Shown one piece after another: positions 7,036 through 14,868 of a stretch of 40,426 nucleotides of DNA. The stretch comes from Candidatus Faecousia faecigallinarum (GTDB lineage Bacteria > Bacillota > Clostridia > Oscillospirales > Oscillospiraceae), in assembly GCA_018712145.1 (NCBI GenBank), contig DVHJ01000022.1:1-40426 (forward strand), in the 5' to 3' direction. The notes below the pieces were generated by a model. That model searched no databases and had not been told where the DNA came from. It saw only the letters and a list, made by a program, of their open reading frames with translations. The translations under genes were made by a program, and so were the position numbers. Each line of letters opens with the position of its first letter. Position 1 is the first letter of the stretch.

Positions 7036-8958
7036 AAAAAAGGTAGATTTGAACAACCCAGGAAGAAAACCACCGCCCAAGAAAAAGCGCGGATGGCGGC
7101 GGAGTTTCAGCGGTTCACCCAACAAGAAGCTGAGGCGGAACGCTCCGGGGGAAACGGAAAGAAAAAATGGATGATTGCACTGATCGCATTTTGCGCGGTG
7201 CTTGCGGTTGGCATAGGCGTGTTTCTCTGGATTTATTCCCGGGATGACGGCCTGATTTTCGACAATGTCTACGCGCTGGGCATTGACCTGAGCGGTATGA
7301 CCCAGGAAGAGGCTGCCCAGGCCCTGGCGGAAAAGGCGGAAGAACTCTACGCCCAACCGTTGACCATCCGCCTGCAAGACCGGAGCCTGGTGCTCACCCC
7401 GGCAGACACCGGCGCAAGCCTGGATGCCAGGGCGGCAGCTCAGGCCGCGTTTGACTACGGCCGGGACGGCAACATGTTTCAACGGGCCAGGGCCCGTTCA
7501 GCCGCCGCCCTCACCACCCACACCCTGGAGCTGGGCGACTTTCTCACCATGGATACCGGCTATATCCGGGACGCGGTGAACCAGCTGGGGGAAGAGATTG
7601 AAAGCACCCTGACCCAGCCTACGGTGACCGTAGAGGGAACCAAGCCGGATCTGAGCAAGTATGCCCTGCCGGACCGCTTACCCGATGAAGAGGACGGCGG
7701 CGAAGAAGACAGCGAAGAGGAGGGGGAAGATACCGCCGAAGTAACCCTCATTGACTTTACCGAGCCCTACTATGTGGAAAACGGCCAAACCATGACCATC
7801 CAGACCGGCACGGCTGGCCGGCACCTGGACACGGAGGCCCTGTATAACCGGATTCTGGACGCCTATGCCGCCGGAGACCTGTCGGAGATCTCCACCACCT
7901 ATACGGAGACCTTGCCGGAAACCATTGACGCGGCCGAACTGTTCACCCAATATTGCACTGCCCCTGTGGATGCGGTGTTGAATGAGGAAACCTATGAGGC
8001 CTCCAAGGAAACCCTGGGCTATGGCTTTGTCCAGGCGGATCTGGAAGCCCAACTTGCCCAGGCGGATGAGGGCCAGACCATCCAGGTGCAGTTCCAGATT
8101 CTGGTGCCGGAGGATACCAAAGCATCCCTGGAAGACGCCCTGTTTGAAGATGTGCTCTCTTCCCTGCAAACCGAACACACCTGGAACAATGACCGGACCC
8201 ACAACCTGATTCTGGCCTGCGAGGCCATTGACGGCTATATTGTCAAACCCGGGGCAGTATTTTCCTTCAATGAAGTGGTGGGCCAGCGCACCGCGGAAAA
8301 GGGTTACCGGGAAGCTACCGTGTTCTCCGGCATGGAGTCCAAGCCGGAGGTCGGCGGCGGCGTTTGCCAGGTGGCTTCTACCTTGTATGTGTGCACCTTG
8401 TATGCCGACCTGGAAATTGTGGAGCGGGCTGTGCACACCTTTACCGTGGACTACGTGCCCCTGGGATTGGACGCCACCATCTACTGGGGCTCCCTGGACT
8501 ACCAGTTCCGGAACAATACCGACTACCCCATCCGCATTGACGCCTCCGTCCACGACGGCGTGGTAGACATTGAATTTGTGGGCACCGATACCAAAGATTA
8601 CTATATCAAAATGCGGACGGAAACCACTTCCCGCACCCCCTGGGAAACCGTGGAGCGGGAGATCACCGACGGCTCCTATGAAGACGGCGAGACCATCGTC
8701 TCCCCCTACACCGGCTACACCGCCAAGAGCTACCGCCAGAAATGGGACAAGGAAACCGACACCATGATTTCCGAGGAGTTTGAAGACGATTCCTCCTACT
8801 CCGTCCGGAACAAAGTGGTGGCGGTGGTACCTAGAGCCACCGAGCCGCCGGCCACGGATCCTCCGGCAACGGACCCTCCGGCAACGGACCCTCCCGCCAC
8901 TGAGCCGCCGGAAACCGAAGCGCCCACCGAACCGCCCACAGAAGCGAGTGAAGAATAG
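7033..8958 (+). CDS. VanW-family cell-surface protein with peptidoglycan-binding-like domains
   Basis: The protein has 641 residues from the ATT start, or 621 from ATG 7093. Order: a basic cytoplasmic N-terminus (KKGRFEQPRKKT), one membrane helix (about 47-67), two putative peptidoglycan-binding 4 domains (about 75-330) split by a Glu/Asp-rich insert (about 217-237), a VanW domain (about 385-510; GAVFSFNEVVGQRT, GGGVCQVASTLYV, VDYVPLGLDATIYW), a beta-rich tail, and a Pro/Thr tail with repeated PPATD units (about 600-635). VanW proteins are named from a vancomycin-resistance cluster, but their activity is unknown. No van genes are nearby, so the name does not imply resistance. It is likely an extracellular wall-associated protein, in its own unit with a strong terminator 6 bp downstream. 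Confidence 0.85.
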   Translation: MKKGRFEQPRKKTTAQEKARMAAEFQRFTQQEAEAERSGGNGKKKWMIALIAFCAVLAVGIGVFLWIYSRDDGLIFDNVYALGIDLSGMTQEEAAQALAEKAEELYAQPLTIRLQDRSLVLTPADTGASLDARAAAQAAFDYGRDGNMFQRARARSAAALTTHTLELGDFLTMDTGYIRDAVNQLGEEIESTLTQPTVTVEGTKPDLSKYALPDRLPDEEDGGEEDSEEEGEDTAEVTLIDFTEPYYVENGQTMTIQTGTAGRHLDTEALYNRILDAYAAGDLSEISTTYTETLPETIDAAELFTQYCTAPVDAVLNEETYEASKETLGYGFVQADLEAQLAQADEGQTIQVQFQILVPEDTKASLEDALFEDVLSSLQTEHTWNNDRTHNLILACEAIDGYIVKPGAVFSFNEVVGQRTAEKGYREATVFSGMESKPEVGGGVCQVASTLYVCTLYADLEIVERAVHTFTVDYVPLGLDATIYWGSLDYQFRNNTDYPIRIDASVHDGVVDIEFVGTDTKDYYIKMRTETTSRTPWETVEREITDGSYEDGETIVSPYTGYTAKSYRQKWDKETDTMISEEFEDDSSYSVRNKVVAVVPRATEPPATDPPATDPPATDPPATEPPETEAPTEPPTEASEE

Positions 8959-8964
8959 TGGCCA

Positions 8965-8996
8965 GGGCCTGCTGCAAAAGTTTGCAGCAGGCCCTT
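8965..8996 (+). terminator. Terminator of the VanW gene
   Basis: GGGCCTGCTGCAAA (8965-8978) pairs perfectly with TTTGCAGCAGGCCC (8981-8994), followed by TTCTGT. The stem starts six bases after the stop codon. The T tract is short, but the helix is very stable. Confidence 0.7.
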
Positions 8997-9063
8997 CTGT
9001 ACGTCTCACAGGCTGCGGATTTGCCCCAGGAGAACGTGGTTACATACGCAGACACGCCTTCAA

Positions 9064-9199
9064 CATGTCATTGCGAGGAGCGAAGCGACGCGGCAATCCG
9101 CATCTCCGCAGAAGTGCATAACATAAGAGTAGTACTTCAGGCGAAATGGTAAGTGGTGCGGATTTGCCACAGGTGTGCGCACTGGCTCGCAATGACATG
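9064..9199. repeat. Dispersed palindromic repeat, copy C (short)
   Basis: The left arm CATGTCATTGCGAGGAGCGA and right arm TGTGCGCACTGGCTCGCAATGACATG enclose a shortened centre, 136 bp in total. Flanking sequence is also inversely related: CGCAGACACGCCTTCAA before, and TGAAGACAGATACGTGTCAGCG after. So the full symmetric unit spans about 9035-9235. It fills the gap between the VanW terminator and the sodC hairpin, and no gene is present in 8959-9337. Confidence 0.85.
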
Positions 9200-9275
9200 C
9201 TGAAGACAGATACGTGTCAGCGGATGTAAGGGCGTTTCAGGGATAGACACCATGGGCAGGGGGAAACGGATTGCC

Positions 9276-9306
9276 GGGGCTGTCTCTGTGTTTGTGAGAC
9301 AGCCCC
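9276..9306 (-). terminator. Hairpin downstream of sodC
   Basis: A perfect 11-bp stem, GGGGCTGTCTC / GAGACAGCCCC, with a 9-nt loop lies 32 bp after the sodC stop codon on the minus strand. No U-rich tail follows it in that direction, so efficiency is uncertain. Its arm resembles the terminator stem at 10572-10620. Confidence 0.5.
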
Positions 9307-9337
9307 ATTTGCGCCGGCGGCGGGAAAAGCGGCGGGC

Positions 9338-9784
9338 CTACCGGATAACGCCGCAAGCGATCCGGTCTCCGGCGTTGCCGGCAGGCTGGGTGCGGTAGTC
9401 GTCCGGATTTCGGTGGAGAATGACGGTGTGGTGCTTGGCCTGCTCCGGACGGAACTGGCCGGTATACACCGCCGACCAGGCATAGCCCCGGCTGGACAGC
9501 AGCACCGGCAAATCTCCCCAATGCTCCGGGTGGGGCGGAGGGCCCCAGTGGCCCCCGGCTTGGCCGAAGGGGTCGGCGCCCAGAGGCTGGCAGCTGCTGC
9601 CTTGGTGGATATGCATGGCGAAAAAGCGCCCTGCCGGCAGGCCCCTGACCTGGGTGACCACAATGGTTCCCCCGGGGGCGGGGTAGAAGAGAACCTGGCC
9701 CCGAATGGATTCATAACCCGGCGCGCCGGTTAGCCGGGCGGCGGCAGCCGGACGCTGGTTTGGCAGAAATAATGGATTTGGCAT
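9338..9784 (-). CDS. sodC: Cu/Zn superoxide dismutase family protein, without signal peptide
   Basis: The protein has 148 residues with all expected metal ligands: His58 and His60 (AMHIHQG), His79 (GGHWGP), His85, His88 and Asp91 (HPEHWGDLP) and His124 (VILHRNPDD). The family signature GNAGDRIACGVI is at 137-147, and Cys65/Cys144 could form the conserved disulfide. The start at 9784 follows GGGAGGGAAG; a longer in-frame form to 9877 lacks support and would begin in the neighbour's upstream region. There is no signal peptide or lipobox, so the product appears cytoplasmic, which is unusual because bacterial SodC is normally exported. It would convert superoxide to peroxide and oxygen. Divergent from the lipoprotein at 9890. 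Confidence 0.85.
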   Translation of the reverse strand: MPNPLFLPNQRPAAAARLTGAPGYESIRGQVLFYPAPGGTIVVTQVRGLPAGRFFAMHIHQGSSCQPLGADPFGQAGGHWGPPPHPEHWGDLPVLLSSRGYAWSAVYTGQFRPEQAKHHTVILHRNPDDYRTQPAGNAGDRIACGVIR

Positions 9785-9889
9785 GCGTCTTCCCTCCCGT
9801 CCAGCATACGCAGGGGAAGGGGGTTTTGCGCAACCACGCCGCCGTTTTTCCGTCTGGATTAACAAAGAACACCACAAGGAGGAATTCCC

Positions 9890-10567
9890 ATGAAATTATG
9901 GAAAGTATGCTTACTGCTGCTGGCCGTGGTGATGGGCCTGTGGGCCTGCCGCCCAGGCACCCAAACCACCGAACCCTCGGGAGGAGAGCAAACTTTGCCA
10001 TCCTCGGAAGCGCCGGAAACCACCGCCCCCACCCAGCCGCCGGAGACCACAGAACCGGAAGAAACCACCCAGCCCCCGGAAACCACCACAGAGCCGTTGG
10101 ATTCTACGGAACCGCAGGTGATTCGTACCCAGGATGTGGATCAGACAGTGCTGGAGGGCCTGATGGGTAAATACCCCAGCCAGGACGAGAACAGCCTGCC
10201 CATGATGCAGGCAAGCGACCGGCAGAGCTTGGACGCCTTCCTCTTGGAAATTGGCTCCCAAACGTTGACGGAATCGGCAGAGATCTACGACGGCGGTTTT
10301 TTTGCCAGCTATGACCTGCTGCTGGTTCCCCGGGTGACCAACACCGGCTCCGCCCGGCACACCGTGGAGGTAAAGGTGGAGGGGAATACCTTGGTGGCGG
10401 AGCTTACCGTCACGGTTCCGGAGATCCACACCATGGACATGGCCAACTGGGTGCTGCTGATTCCTGTGGCCAAAGCCGATGCCCAGGGCAGAACCGTGGA
10501 AGTGCGCCTGGCCGGCAGCTTGGGCCAGGTGATTACCCCGGCGCCCACCAGCGGGCTGATTGGATAA
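9890..10567 (+). CDS. Lipoprotein with Thr/Pro/Glu-rich stalk, unknown function
   Basis: The protein has 225 residues. A signal peptide ends in the lipobox GLWAC (Cys20). Residues about 21-75 are a low-complexity Thr/Pro/Glu stalk (repeated PPETTEPEE-like units), typical of surface lipoproteins that hold a domain away from the membrane. The globular part (about 76-225) has beta-strand character (SARHTVEVKVEGNTLVAELTVTV) but no motif I can name. The binding site AAGGAGGAATTCCC is strong. It is a single gene, closed by the terminator at 10572. No partner gene gives a functional hint. Confidence 0.8.
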   Translation: MKLWKVCLLLLAVVMGLWACRPGTQTTEPSGGEQTLPSSEAPETTAPTQPPETTEPEETTQPPETTTEPLDSTEPQVIRTQDVDQTVLEGLMGKYPSQDENSLPMMQASDRQSLDAFLLEIGSQTLTESAEIYDGGFFASYDLLLVPRVTNTGSARHTVEVKVEGNTLVAELTVTVPEIHTMDMANWVLLIPVAKADAQGRTVEVRLAGSLGQVITPAPTSGLIG

Positions 10568-10571
10568 GGAA

Positions 10572-10625
10572 AAGGGGCTGCCTCCCCATGATTGTCCGAA
10601 ATCATGGGGAGACAGCCCTTGTTTT
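10572..10625 (+). terminator. Rho-independent terminator of the lipoprotein gene
   Basis: A long near-perfect stem (10572-10593 with 10600-10620, core CTCCCCATGATT / AATCATGGGGAG, one small mismatch) is followed by TTGTTTT. It begins five bases after the stop codon. Confidence 0.85.
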
Positions 10626-10780
10626 GGTGCGCCCGGCAGTGCGCTTGCGCCGCCGGGGCGTCACTGTTTTTTTGCGGGTCATTACCTGCTGCCATTTTGC
10701 CTAAGGTGCCGCATTTTCGTGCTTTTCCCTGGGGGGAAGCGGCGCGGGAAATCGCAAACGCGCCAGGGGTTGGGGGAGGG

Positions 10781-11593
10781 CTATGACCAGAACAGGCAGT
10801 CCCCCGGCGCCAGGTGACCGGCCTGCCTGCCCTGGGCCAGGCGCGTTTCCGCCGCCTGGCCGGTGCAGTGGTTTAGCCCCAGGCAGGTGAGCTGGGGCCA
10901 ACCGGCCATGACCTGGGCGGTGGCCTCCAGCCGGGCAGGCTCTGCTTTGTTCAGGTGCAAGCCGCCCACCAGGCGGATGACCGGCCTGCCCGTCACGGTT
11001 TGCACGTGGCGCACCATGTTGCAGATCCCCGGATGGGCGCAGCCCACCACCATGGTTACCCCGCGTTCGGTGACCACCGCCAGACAGATTTCGTCGGTAA
11101 ATTCGTCCGGCTCCATTCCCTCGGTCCCCCGGCGTAAGTACCGGCCGGACACGGCCTCAAACGGATAGTACCGGGGGAAGCCTCCAATCAGAAGTATGTC
11201 TGGCCGGAGCGGGGTCTGTCCGTCCACCGTCCGGTGGTCTACCCCTGCCCAGAAACCGGTGGAAAAGCCAGGGGACAGGCAGGTGTAACCTGGGCCGCAG
11301 CGGGCATATTTTGGGCAGAGGAATCCGGGGCCGGTGTACACCGGCGGCAGCCGCTGGGGAAAGCTGGCCAGTCCTCCGGCGTGGTCATAGTGGCCGTGGC
11401 TCAGGACAATGGCGTCCAGCCGGGTCAGGTCCCGGCCCAGCCCCAGGGCGTTGGACCAGGTGCTTTCCCCGGCGCCGCAGTCAAAGATCAGGGAAAACCC
11501 CGCTGTTTCCAATAGGAAGGACAAGCCGTGCTGGGCGGCCAGATCATGGCGCCGTGGGGAAAGGCCGTCCATCAGAACCGTGAGACAAAACAT
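10781..11593 (-). CDS. MBL-fold metallo-hydrolase of the COG1237 type
   Basis: The protein has 270 residues. The metal-binding motif SHGHYDHAGG is at 65-74 (His66, His68, Asp70, His71), preceded by LIFDCGAGES. Later features are VVGCAHPGICNMVRHV and RLVGGLHL, characteristic of the family that includes dihydropteridine-type ribofuranosylaminobenzene phosphate synthase homologues (COG1237). In bacteria the substrate is mostly unknown, so the archaeal name should not be transferred. No signal peptide is present; it should be cytosolic. It lies downstream of the 5S rRNA terminator on the same strand and converges with the lipoprotein gene, with no clear terminator of its own. Confidence 0.85.
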   Translation of the reverse strand: MFCLTVLMDGLSPRRHDLAAQHGLSFLLETAGFSLIFDCGAGESTWSNALGLGRDLTRLDAIVLSHGHYDHAGGLASFPQRLPPVYTGPGFLCPKYARCGPGYTCLSPGFSTGFWAGVDHRTVDGQTPLRPDILLIGGFPRYYPFEAVSGRYLRRGTEGMEPDEFTDEICLAVVTERGVTMVVGCAHPGICNMVRHVQTVTGRPVIRLVGGLHLNKAEPARLEATAQVMAGWPQLTCLGLNHCTGQAAETRLAQGRQAGHLAPGDCLFWS

Positions 11594-11633
11594 AACAACC
11601 TACCTTTCGTTTGCCGGGCGGTACCCCACATGC

Positions 11634-11666
11634 AAAAAACCGGCTCACCAAGGTGAACCGGTTTTT
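11634..11666 (-). terminator. Terminator of the 5S rRNA gene
   Basis: On the minus strand AACCGGTTCACC, loop TTGG, TGAGCCGGTT and then a T run follow the 5S 3' end directly. It is a textbook intrinsic terminator and separates the 5S gene from the MBL-fold gene. Confidence 0.85.
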
Positions 11667-11667
11667 G

Positions 11668-11784
11668 TGTTGGCATTACCTATCTTCCCGTGCAGTCGCC
11701 CGCAAAGTATTGTCGGCGCAGATGAGCTTAACTTCTGTGTTCGGGATGGGAACAGGTGGACCCTCACCGCAATCAACACCAACT
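11668..11784 (-). rRNA. rrf: 5S ribosomal RNA, solitary gene
   Basis: On the minus strand the conserved 5S core is clear: CCCATCCCGAACACAGAAG, TTAAGCTC, then GCGCCGACAATACTT and a helix closing GTTGG (5' end) with CCAAC (3' end). Length is about 117 nt; the exact ends are estimated from the terminal helix. No 16S, 23S or tRNA sequence lies upstream, and it has its own promoter and terminator, so it is an independent transcription unit. Confidence 0.93.
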
Positions 11785-11843
11785 CATGGGGAAGGGTTAC
11801 CCCTTCATTTATGTTGAAGGCCCGTGGGCCTCAACGCTCCCGT

Positions 11844-11872
11844 ATTCTACCACGGCAGGGGAGGTTTGTCAA
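11844..11872 (-). promoter_or_regulatory. Consensus promoter for the 5S rRNA gene
   Basis: On the minus strand there is a perfect -35 TTGACA (11872-11867), a 17-bp spacer, and a -10 TAGAAT (11849-11844). Transcription would start about 50 nt before the mature 5S end, leaving a short leader containing GAGGCCCACGGGCCTTC, which can fold. Confidence 0.85.
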
Positions 11873-11902
11873 CTACTTTTTTCAAAAAATTTTTCCGCCC
11901 GG

Positions 11903-12562
11903 TCAATACCGGGGGCAGCAGCACCACTGGGCGCCGAAGCACATGCACAGGGGCATACACAGATCCCCAAAACTGCCGTAGCCCTGGAAGTTTCCGGCCT
12001 GACGGCGGTAGACGGAACCGCCCTGCTCCAGCTCCTGGAGGATTTGCCGGTACTGGGCATTGTCCGGGGCTTTGGCCACTGCCTGGCGCATCTGCTCCAA
12101 AGCCATGACCCGGTTGCCCATGCCGTCGTGGGCCATGGCGCTCAGGTAGTACCACTGGGCGTCCCGGCGCTCCAGCGGGGCGCTGCCCAGGGCGTTTAAC
12201 GCCTCCTGGAACCGGCCATATTGGATGTACCGGTAGGCGGCCTGGGCTTCATTGGAGTGGAACTGGGCCGACTCCTGCTGCCGCTGTTGCCGCTGCCACT
12301 GGCGGAACACGTCGCCAAAGGGATCCGAGCCGTAGCCGCCATAGCGATCGCCGCCATAACTGCCGCCGCTTTCCGCATTGCTCTGGGGGTTTTTGATTTG
12401 CTCGTAGGCGGCGTTGATCTCCTGCATCTTCCGGGCGGCCTCCTGATCGCCGGGGTTGGCGTCCGGGTGATATTTCTTTGCCAGGCGGCGGTAGGCTTTT
12501 TTGACCTCTTCGTCTGAGGCGCCCCGCTCCAGGCCCAGCACCTTGTATGGATCGTCCATCAT
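11903..12562 (-). CDS. DnaJ-domain protein with TPR-like C-terminus
   Basis: The protein has 219 residues. The N-terminal J domain (about 4-70) carries the HPD motif at 32-34 ([11 protein letters not shown]), so it should stimulate a DnaK ATPase. A Gly/Tyr/Ser-rich linker follows (about 65-90). A helical part (about 100-190) resembles one or two TPR-like repeats ([39 protein letters not shown]). The end is Cys-rich ([18 protein letters not shown]). It lacks the zinc-finger and substrate-binding domains of true DnaJ, so it is a type III J protein. Its ATG overlaps the DUF5685 stop by 4 bp (ATGA), and AGGAGG precedes it, which indicates translational coupling to that gene. Confidence 0.85.
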   Translation of the reverse strand: MMDDPYKVLGLERGASDEEVKKAYRRLAKKYHPDANPGDQEAARKMQEINAAYEQIKNPQSNAESGGSYGGDRYGGYGSDPFGDVFRQWQRQQRQQESAQFHSNEAQAAYRYIQYGRFQEALNALGSAPLERRDAQWYYLSAMAHDGMGNRVMALEQMRQAVAKAPDNAQYRQILQELEQGGSVYRRQAGNFQGYGSFGDLCMPLCMCFGAQWCCCPRY

Positions 12563-13419
12563 GCATTGCTCCTCCTAGCGCTCTCTTTTTTTAACTTTTG
12601 CCGGTAGGCGATCCACACGCCGCTGTAAAGAATGTTATCCAGCAGCGCTTTATCCTGCACCAGCGGCAGCATTTCGTAGATCCGGGTACACCGGCCCATT
12701 TCCAGCACCAGATATTGCTCCCACCGGGCCGGATCTGGCGGGGCGTCCATGGCGGCAAAGGGATTGTAGTTGCCCCGGCGGCAGTCCTGCCGGTAATCCA
12801 CCGCTGCGTCCATAAAATAGATGAACCGGCCCAGGGCCATGGCCATTTCTCTTAAGTACGGCGTCCAGCGGTCCTGCCGCCAGGTAAACAGCTCTCCCAT
12901 CAGCTGGCCGAAGCAGTTGGCCGGCATGTCCGGATTCGGGCAACGGTCCTGCTCCAGTCGGCTCAGCCGGCTGATGCAGCCGGTGATGGCTTGGCACTGC
13001 CGGGGGTACTGCTTGGCAATGGCAGGGTAGTGCCGCTTTAACAGGGTGCGCAGGGCCAGGGCGTCGGGCCGGTGATTATCCCGCCAGTGGTCGTCGGCGG
13101 AGAAGAACGCCAGCGCCACGTTCATATCGGCGGCATAGTCCACCGTTGGACCGGACAGGCATGGCCGGGCAGACAGGGGGTGCAGCAGGCACCGCCCAGG
13201 GGCGGTGGTTTCCTCCGGCTCGTACAGGGACGACAGCAGCAGGGCCAGAAAGACCATATCGTAATTCAGCGCTAAACGGCTGGGCCCGGAGGCGCGGCGG
13301 CCGATGGCCCGGCAAATGCCACAGTAGGCCCCCATATACCGCTGCCGCTGGGTTTGATCCAGCTCCTGAAGGCTGGCGGCAACATATCCAAACAACGTAT
13401 CCACGCCCCTTTGGGCCAT
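12559..13419 (-). CDS. DUF5685 family protein
   Basis: The protein is 286 residues as drawn from ATG 13419. Homologues known to me begin close to MFGYV, and here a TTG at 13395-13393 is followed directly by the codons for FGYV, with AAAGGGG about 10 nt upstream. ATG 13419 has no binding site, so the true start may be the TTG (278 residues). Recognisable parts are [15 protein letters not shown] (Cys pair), [12 protein letters not shown] and a helical C-terminus with [22 protein letters not shown]. The fold and function of DUF5685 are unknown. The conserved pairing with a J-domain gene, here with a 4-bp overlap, suggests a DnaJ-linked role. Confidence 0.8.
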   Translation of the reverse strand: MAQRGVDTLFGYVAASLQELDQTQRQRYMGAYCGICRAIGRRASGPSRLALNYDMVFLALLLSSLYEPEETTAPGRCLLHPLSARPCLSGPTVDYAADMNVALAFFSADDHWRDNHRPDALALRTLLKRHYPAIAKQYPRQCQAITGCISRLSRLEQDRCPNPDMPANCFGQLMGELFTWRQDRWTPYLREMAMALGRFIYFMDAAVDYRQDCRRGNYNPFAAMDAPPDPARWEQYLVLEMGRCTRIYEMLPLVQDKALLDNILYSGVWIAYRQKLKKESARRSNA

Positions 13420-13469
13420 ATGGTAAGGGAAAAATATGAACTGGGTATAAATAAATGTTCCAGGGATGG

Positions 13470-14348
13470 TTAATCCTGGCTGGAATTTTCCTTCCGCCGC
13501 TGGCGGCGCAGCCGCAGCTGGTAGCCGATGTCCGACAGGTATTTATTCAGGGCGCCGCCGTAAAACACAATGGCCACGCAGGTGTACAGCCACAGCATGG
13601 CCAGAGCGATGGCAGACAGGCTGCCGTACACGGTGGAGTAGTTGCTGAAATGCTCCACATAAATGGAGAAAAAGTCGGAAAATAGCAGCCAGCCCAGGGA
13701 GGCGAACAGCGCCCCTGGCAGGGAAGGCAGCAGCTTGTTGTGCCGGTTGGGCAGAAACATGAACATGGCGGTGAACAGGGCGGTCTGCAAACACAGAAGC
13801 AGCAGGAACCGGCTGGAAATTACATCCAGCAGCAGCCGGAAGGCCAGGTTGTCGCTTTCGGGAATCTGGGCCAGAATGGTCTGGCCAAAGACGTGGAGGG
13901 CCAGGGTGAGCAGCAGCACCAGCAAAAATAAGAAGGTATACACCAGGCTAAGGAGCCGGGTGAACACATAGCCCCGGTCTTCCTGTACCCCGTAGATCCG
14001 GTTCAGCCCCACCAGGATGCCAAAAACCCCCCGGGAGGCAGCCCAAAGGGCGGCCAGGGCGGACACGGACACCAAGGTGGTGGAAGAGCTGGCAAACATG
14101 CCGTTGAGCAGCCGGGCCACCGACGGCATCAGGGCGTCGGGAATAATATTTTCCAGGATTTCAACCAGTGTCCCGCCGCCTAAGGTGGTATAGCTCAGCA
14201 GGTTCAACAGGAGCATCACCATGGGAAAGGCGGCCAAAATGATGAAGTAGGCGGCATTGGCGGCGTAGACCGGCACATCCAGGTGGTAAAGACTGATGAT
14301 CATATCCGCAATTTTCGCCAGATGCCTGTTTTTGATTTTCCGCTTCAT
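13470..14348 (-). CDS. YihY/BrkB family membrane protein
   Basis: The protein has 292 residues. A basic start (MKRKIKNRHLAKIADMI) is followed by about six membrane segments (including AAYFIILAAFPMVMLLLNLL, VFTRLLSLVYTFLFLLVLLL, LLCLQTALFTAMFMFLP, and IALAMLWLYTCVAIVFYGGALN). The YFxxxSxxP-like AAFPMVMLL segment and the C-terminal GxxNxxL pattern are typical of the family once annotated as ribonuclease BN. That enzymatic name was an error, and the role is unknown (transporter-like). The start at 14348 is chosen from GAGAGGAGGTTCA. It lies 50 bp upstream of DUF5685 and dnaJ-like genes on the same strand, probably one operon. Confidence 0.88.
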   Translation of the reverse strand: MKRKIKNRHLAKIADMIISLYHLDVPVYAANAAYFIILAAFPMVMLLLNLLSYTTLGGGTLVEILENIIPDALMPSVARLLNGMFASSSTTLVSVSALAALWAASRGVFGILVGLNRIYGVQEDRGYVFTRLLSLVYTFLFLLVLLLTLALHVFGQTILAQIPESDNLAFRLLLDVISSRFLLLLCLQTALFTAMFMFLPNRHNKLLPSLPGALFASLGWLLFSDFFSIYVEHFSNYSTVYGSLSAIALAMLWLYTCVAIVFYGGALNKYLSDIGYQLRLRRQRRKENSSQD

Positions 14349-14670
14349 TGAACCTCCTCTCTCCGGGCTTGCGTTTTTCCGGGGGATGGCATATACTAAA
14401 GGTGATAGGGTGTGGAAAGCCTTGTCTCCTTGCCGCCTGCAAAACGGGCAATCCGCCGGCCCCAAACCGGTACGCTGCTGTTTTTGCGGAAAAACGGGAG
14501 ATTGACCGGTTGCCGCCGGCTGGACTTTGGCGTGGGGGAAGTTTTTGCCAACTGCCGTTCCGGATGGTAGGTAGCACCATTATACCGGACAATGGAGAAA
14601 AATGGAAGTCCTTTTTTGTGTTGGAAATGGTAAAGGCTGCCGCAGAAAGCTGCGGCAGCCCCGGCGCCCT
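14349..14670. other. Intergenic region between brkB and the DUF1540 gene
   Basis: This 322-bp gap holds the DUF1540 terminator at 14635-14660 and must contain the brkB promoter. An A+T island on the minus strand (TTTAGTATATG near 14389-14400) could be its -10 region, but I find no matching -35. No gene or repeat copy is recognised in the rest. Confidence 0.4.
14635..14660 (-). terminator. Terminator of the DUF1540 gene
   Basis: A perfect 11-bp stem, GGCTGCCGCAG / CTGCGGCAGCC, with a 4-nt loop is followed on the minus strand by TTTACCATTT. It lies 10 bp after the stop codon. Confidence 0.7.
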
Positions 14671-14835
14671 TTACTTTTTGCGGAAGGACATGCAGTCGGT
14701 GCACTGATCCATGGAGGGGTTGCACTCGTGGGTGCCCACCCGGATCTTGTCCAGGGAGCAGTAGTTGGCCTCGCCGCAGTGGTTGGCGCAGGAGACCACA
14801 GTGCATTCGATGGACTTGTTGGCATGGCAATTCAT
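14671..14835 (-). CDS. DUF1540 Cys-rich mini-protein
   Basis: The protein has 54 residues with eight Cys (positions 3, 11, 16, 20, 26, 38, 45, 48), in the order MNCHANKSIECTVVSC, then CANHCGEANYC, then THECNPSMDQCTDCMSF. This spacing is that of DUF1540, a small Cys-rich probably metal-binding domain common in Clostridia. The start at 14835 is set by AAGGAGG eight bases upstream; longer frames to 14982 have no support. The upstream sequence matches a sigma-G type promoter better than a sigma-A one, so expression in the forespore is inferred. Single-gene unit with its own terminator, divergent from rpe. Confidence 0.85.
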   Translation of the reverse strand: MNCHANKSIECTVVSCANHCGEANYCSLDKIRVGTHECNPSMDQCTDCMSFRKK

Positions 14836-14868
14836 GACATACGCCTCCTTTTGTATTGGGTTCGGGCA

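Noticed and set aside
7033-8958. VanW gene as evidence of vancomycin resistance
   Set aside because: VanW-domain proteins are common outside resistance clusters and no vanHAX, vanRS or vanY genes are nearby.
7678-9009. 443-codon minus-strand frame opposite the VanW gene
   Set aside because: A shadow of a GC-rich gene; Gly/His/Val-rich with no motif, while the opposite strand has clear VanW signatures.
10781-11593. Methanopterin-type biosynthesis role for the MBL-fold protein
   Set aside because: The name comes from archaeal-type homologues; no pterin or methanopterin genes are present, so only the fold is reported.
13470-14348. Annotation as ribonuclease BN
   Set aside because: The family was misnamed; this is a polytopic membrane protein without nuclease motifs.
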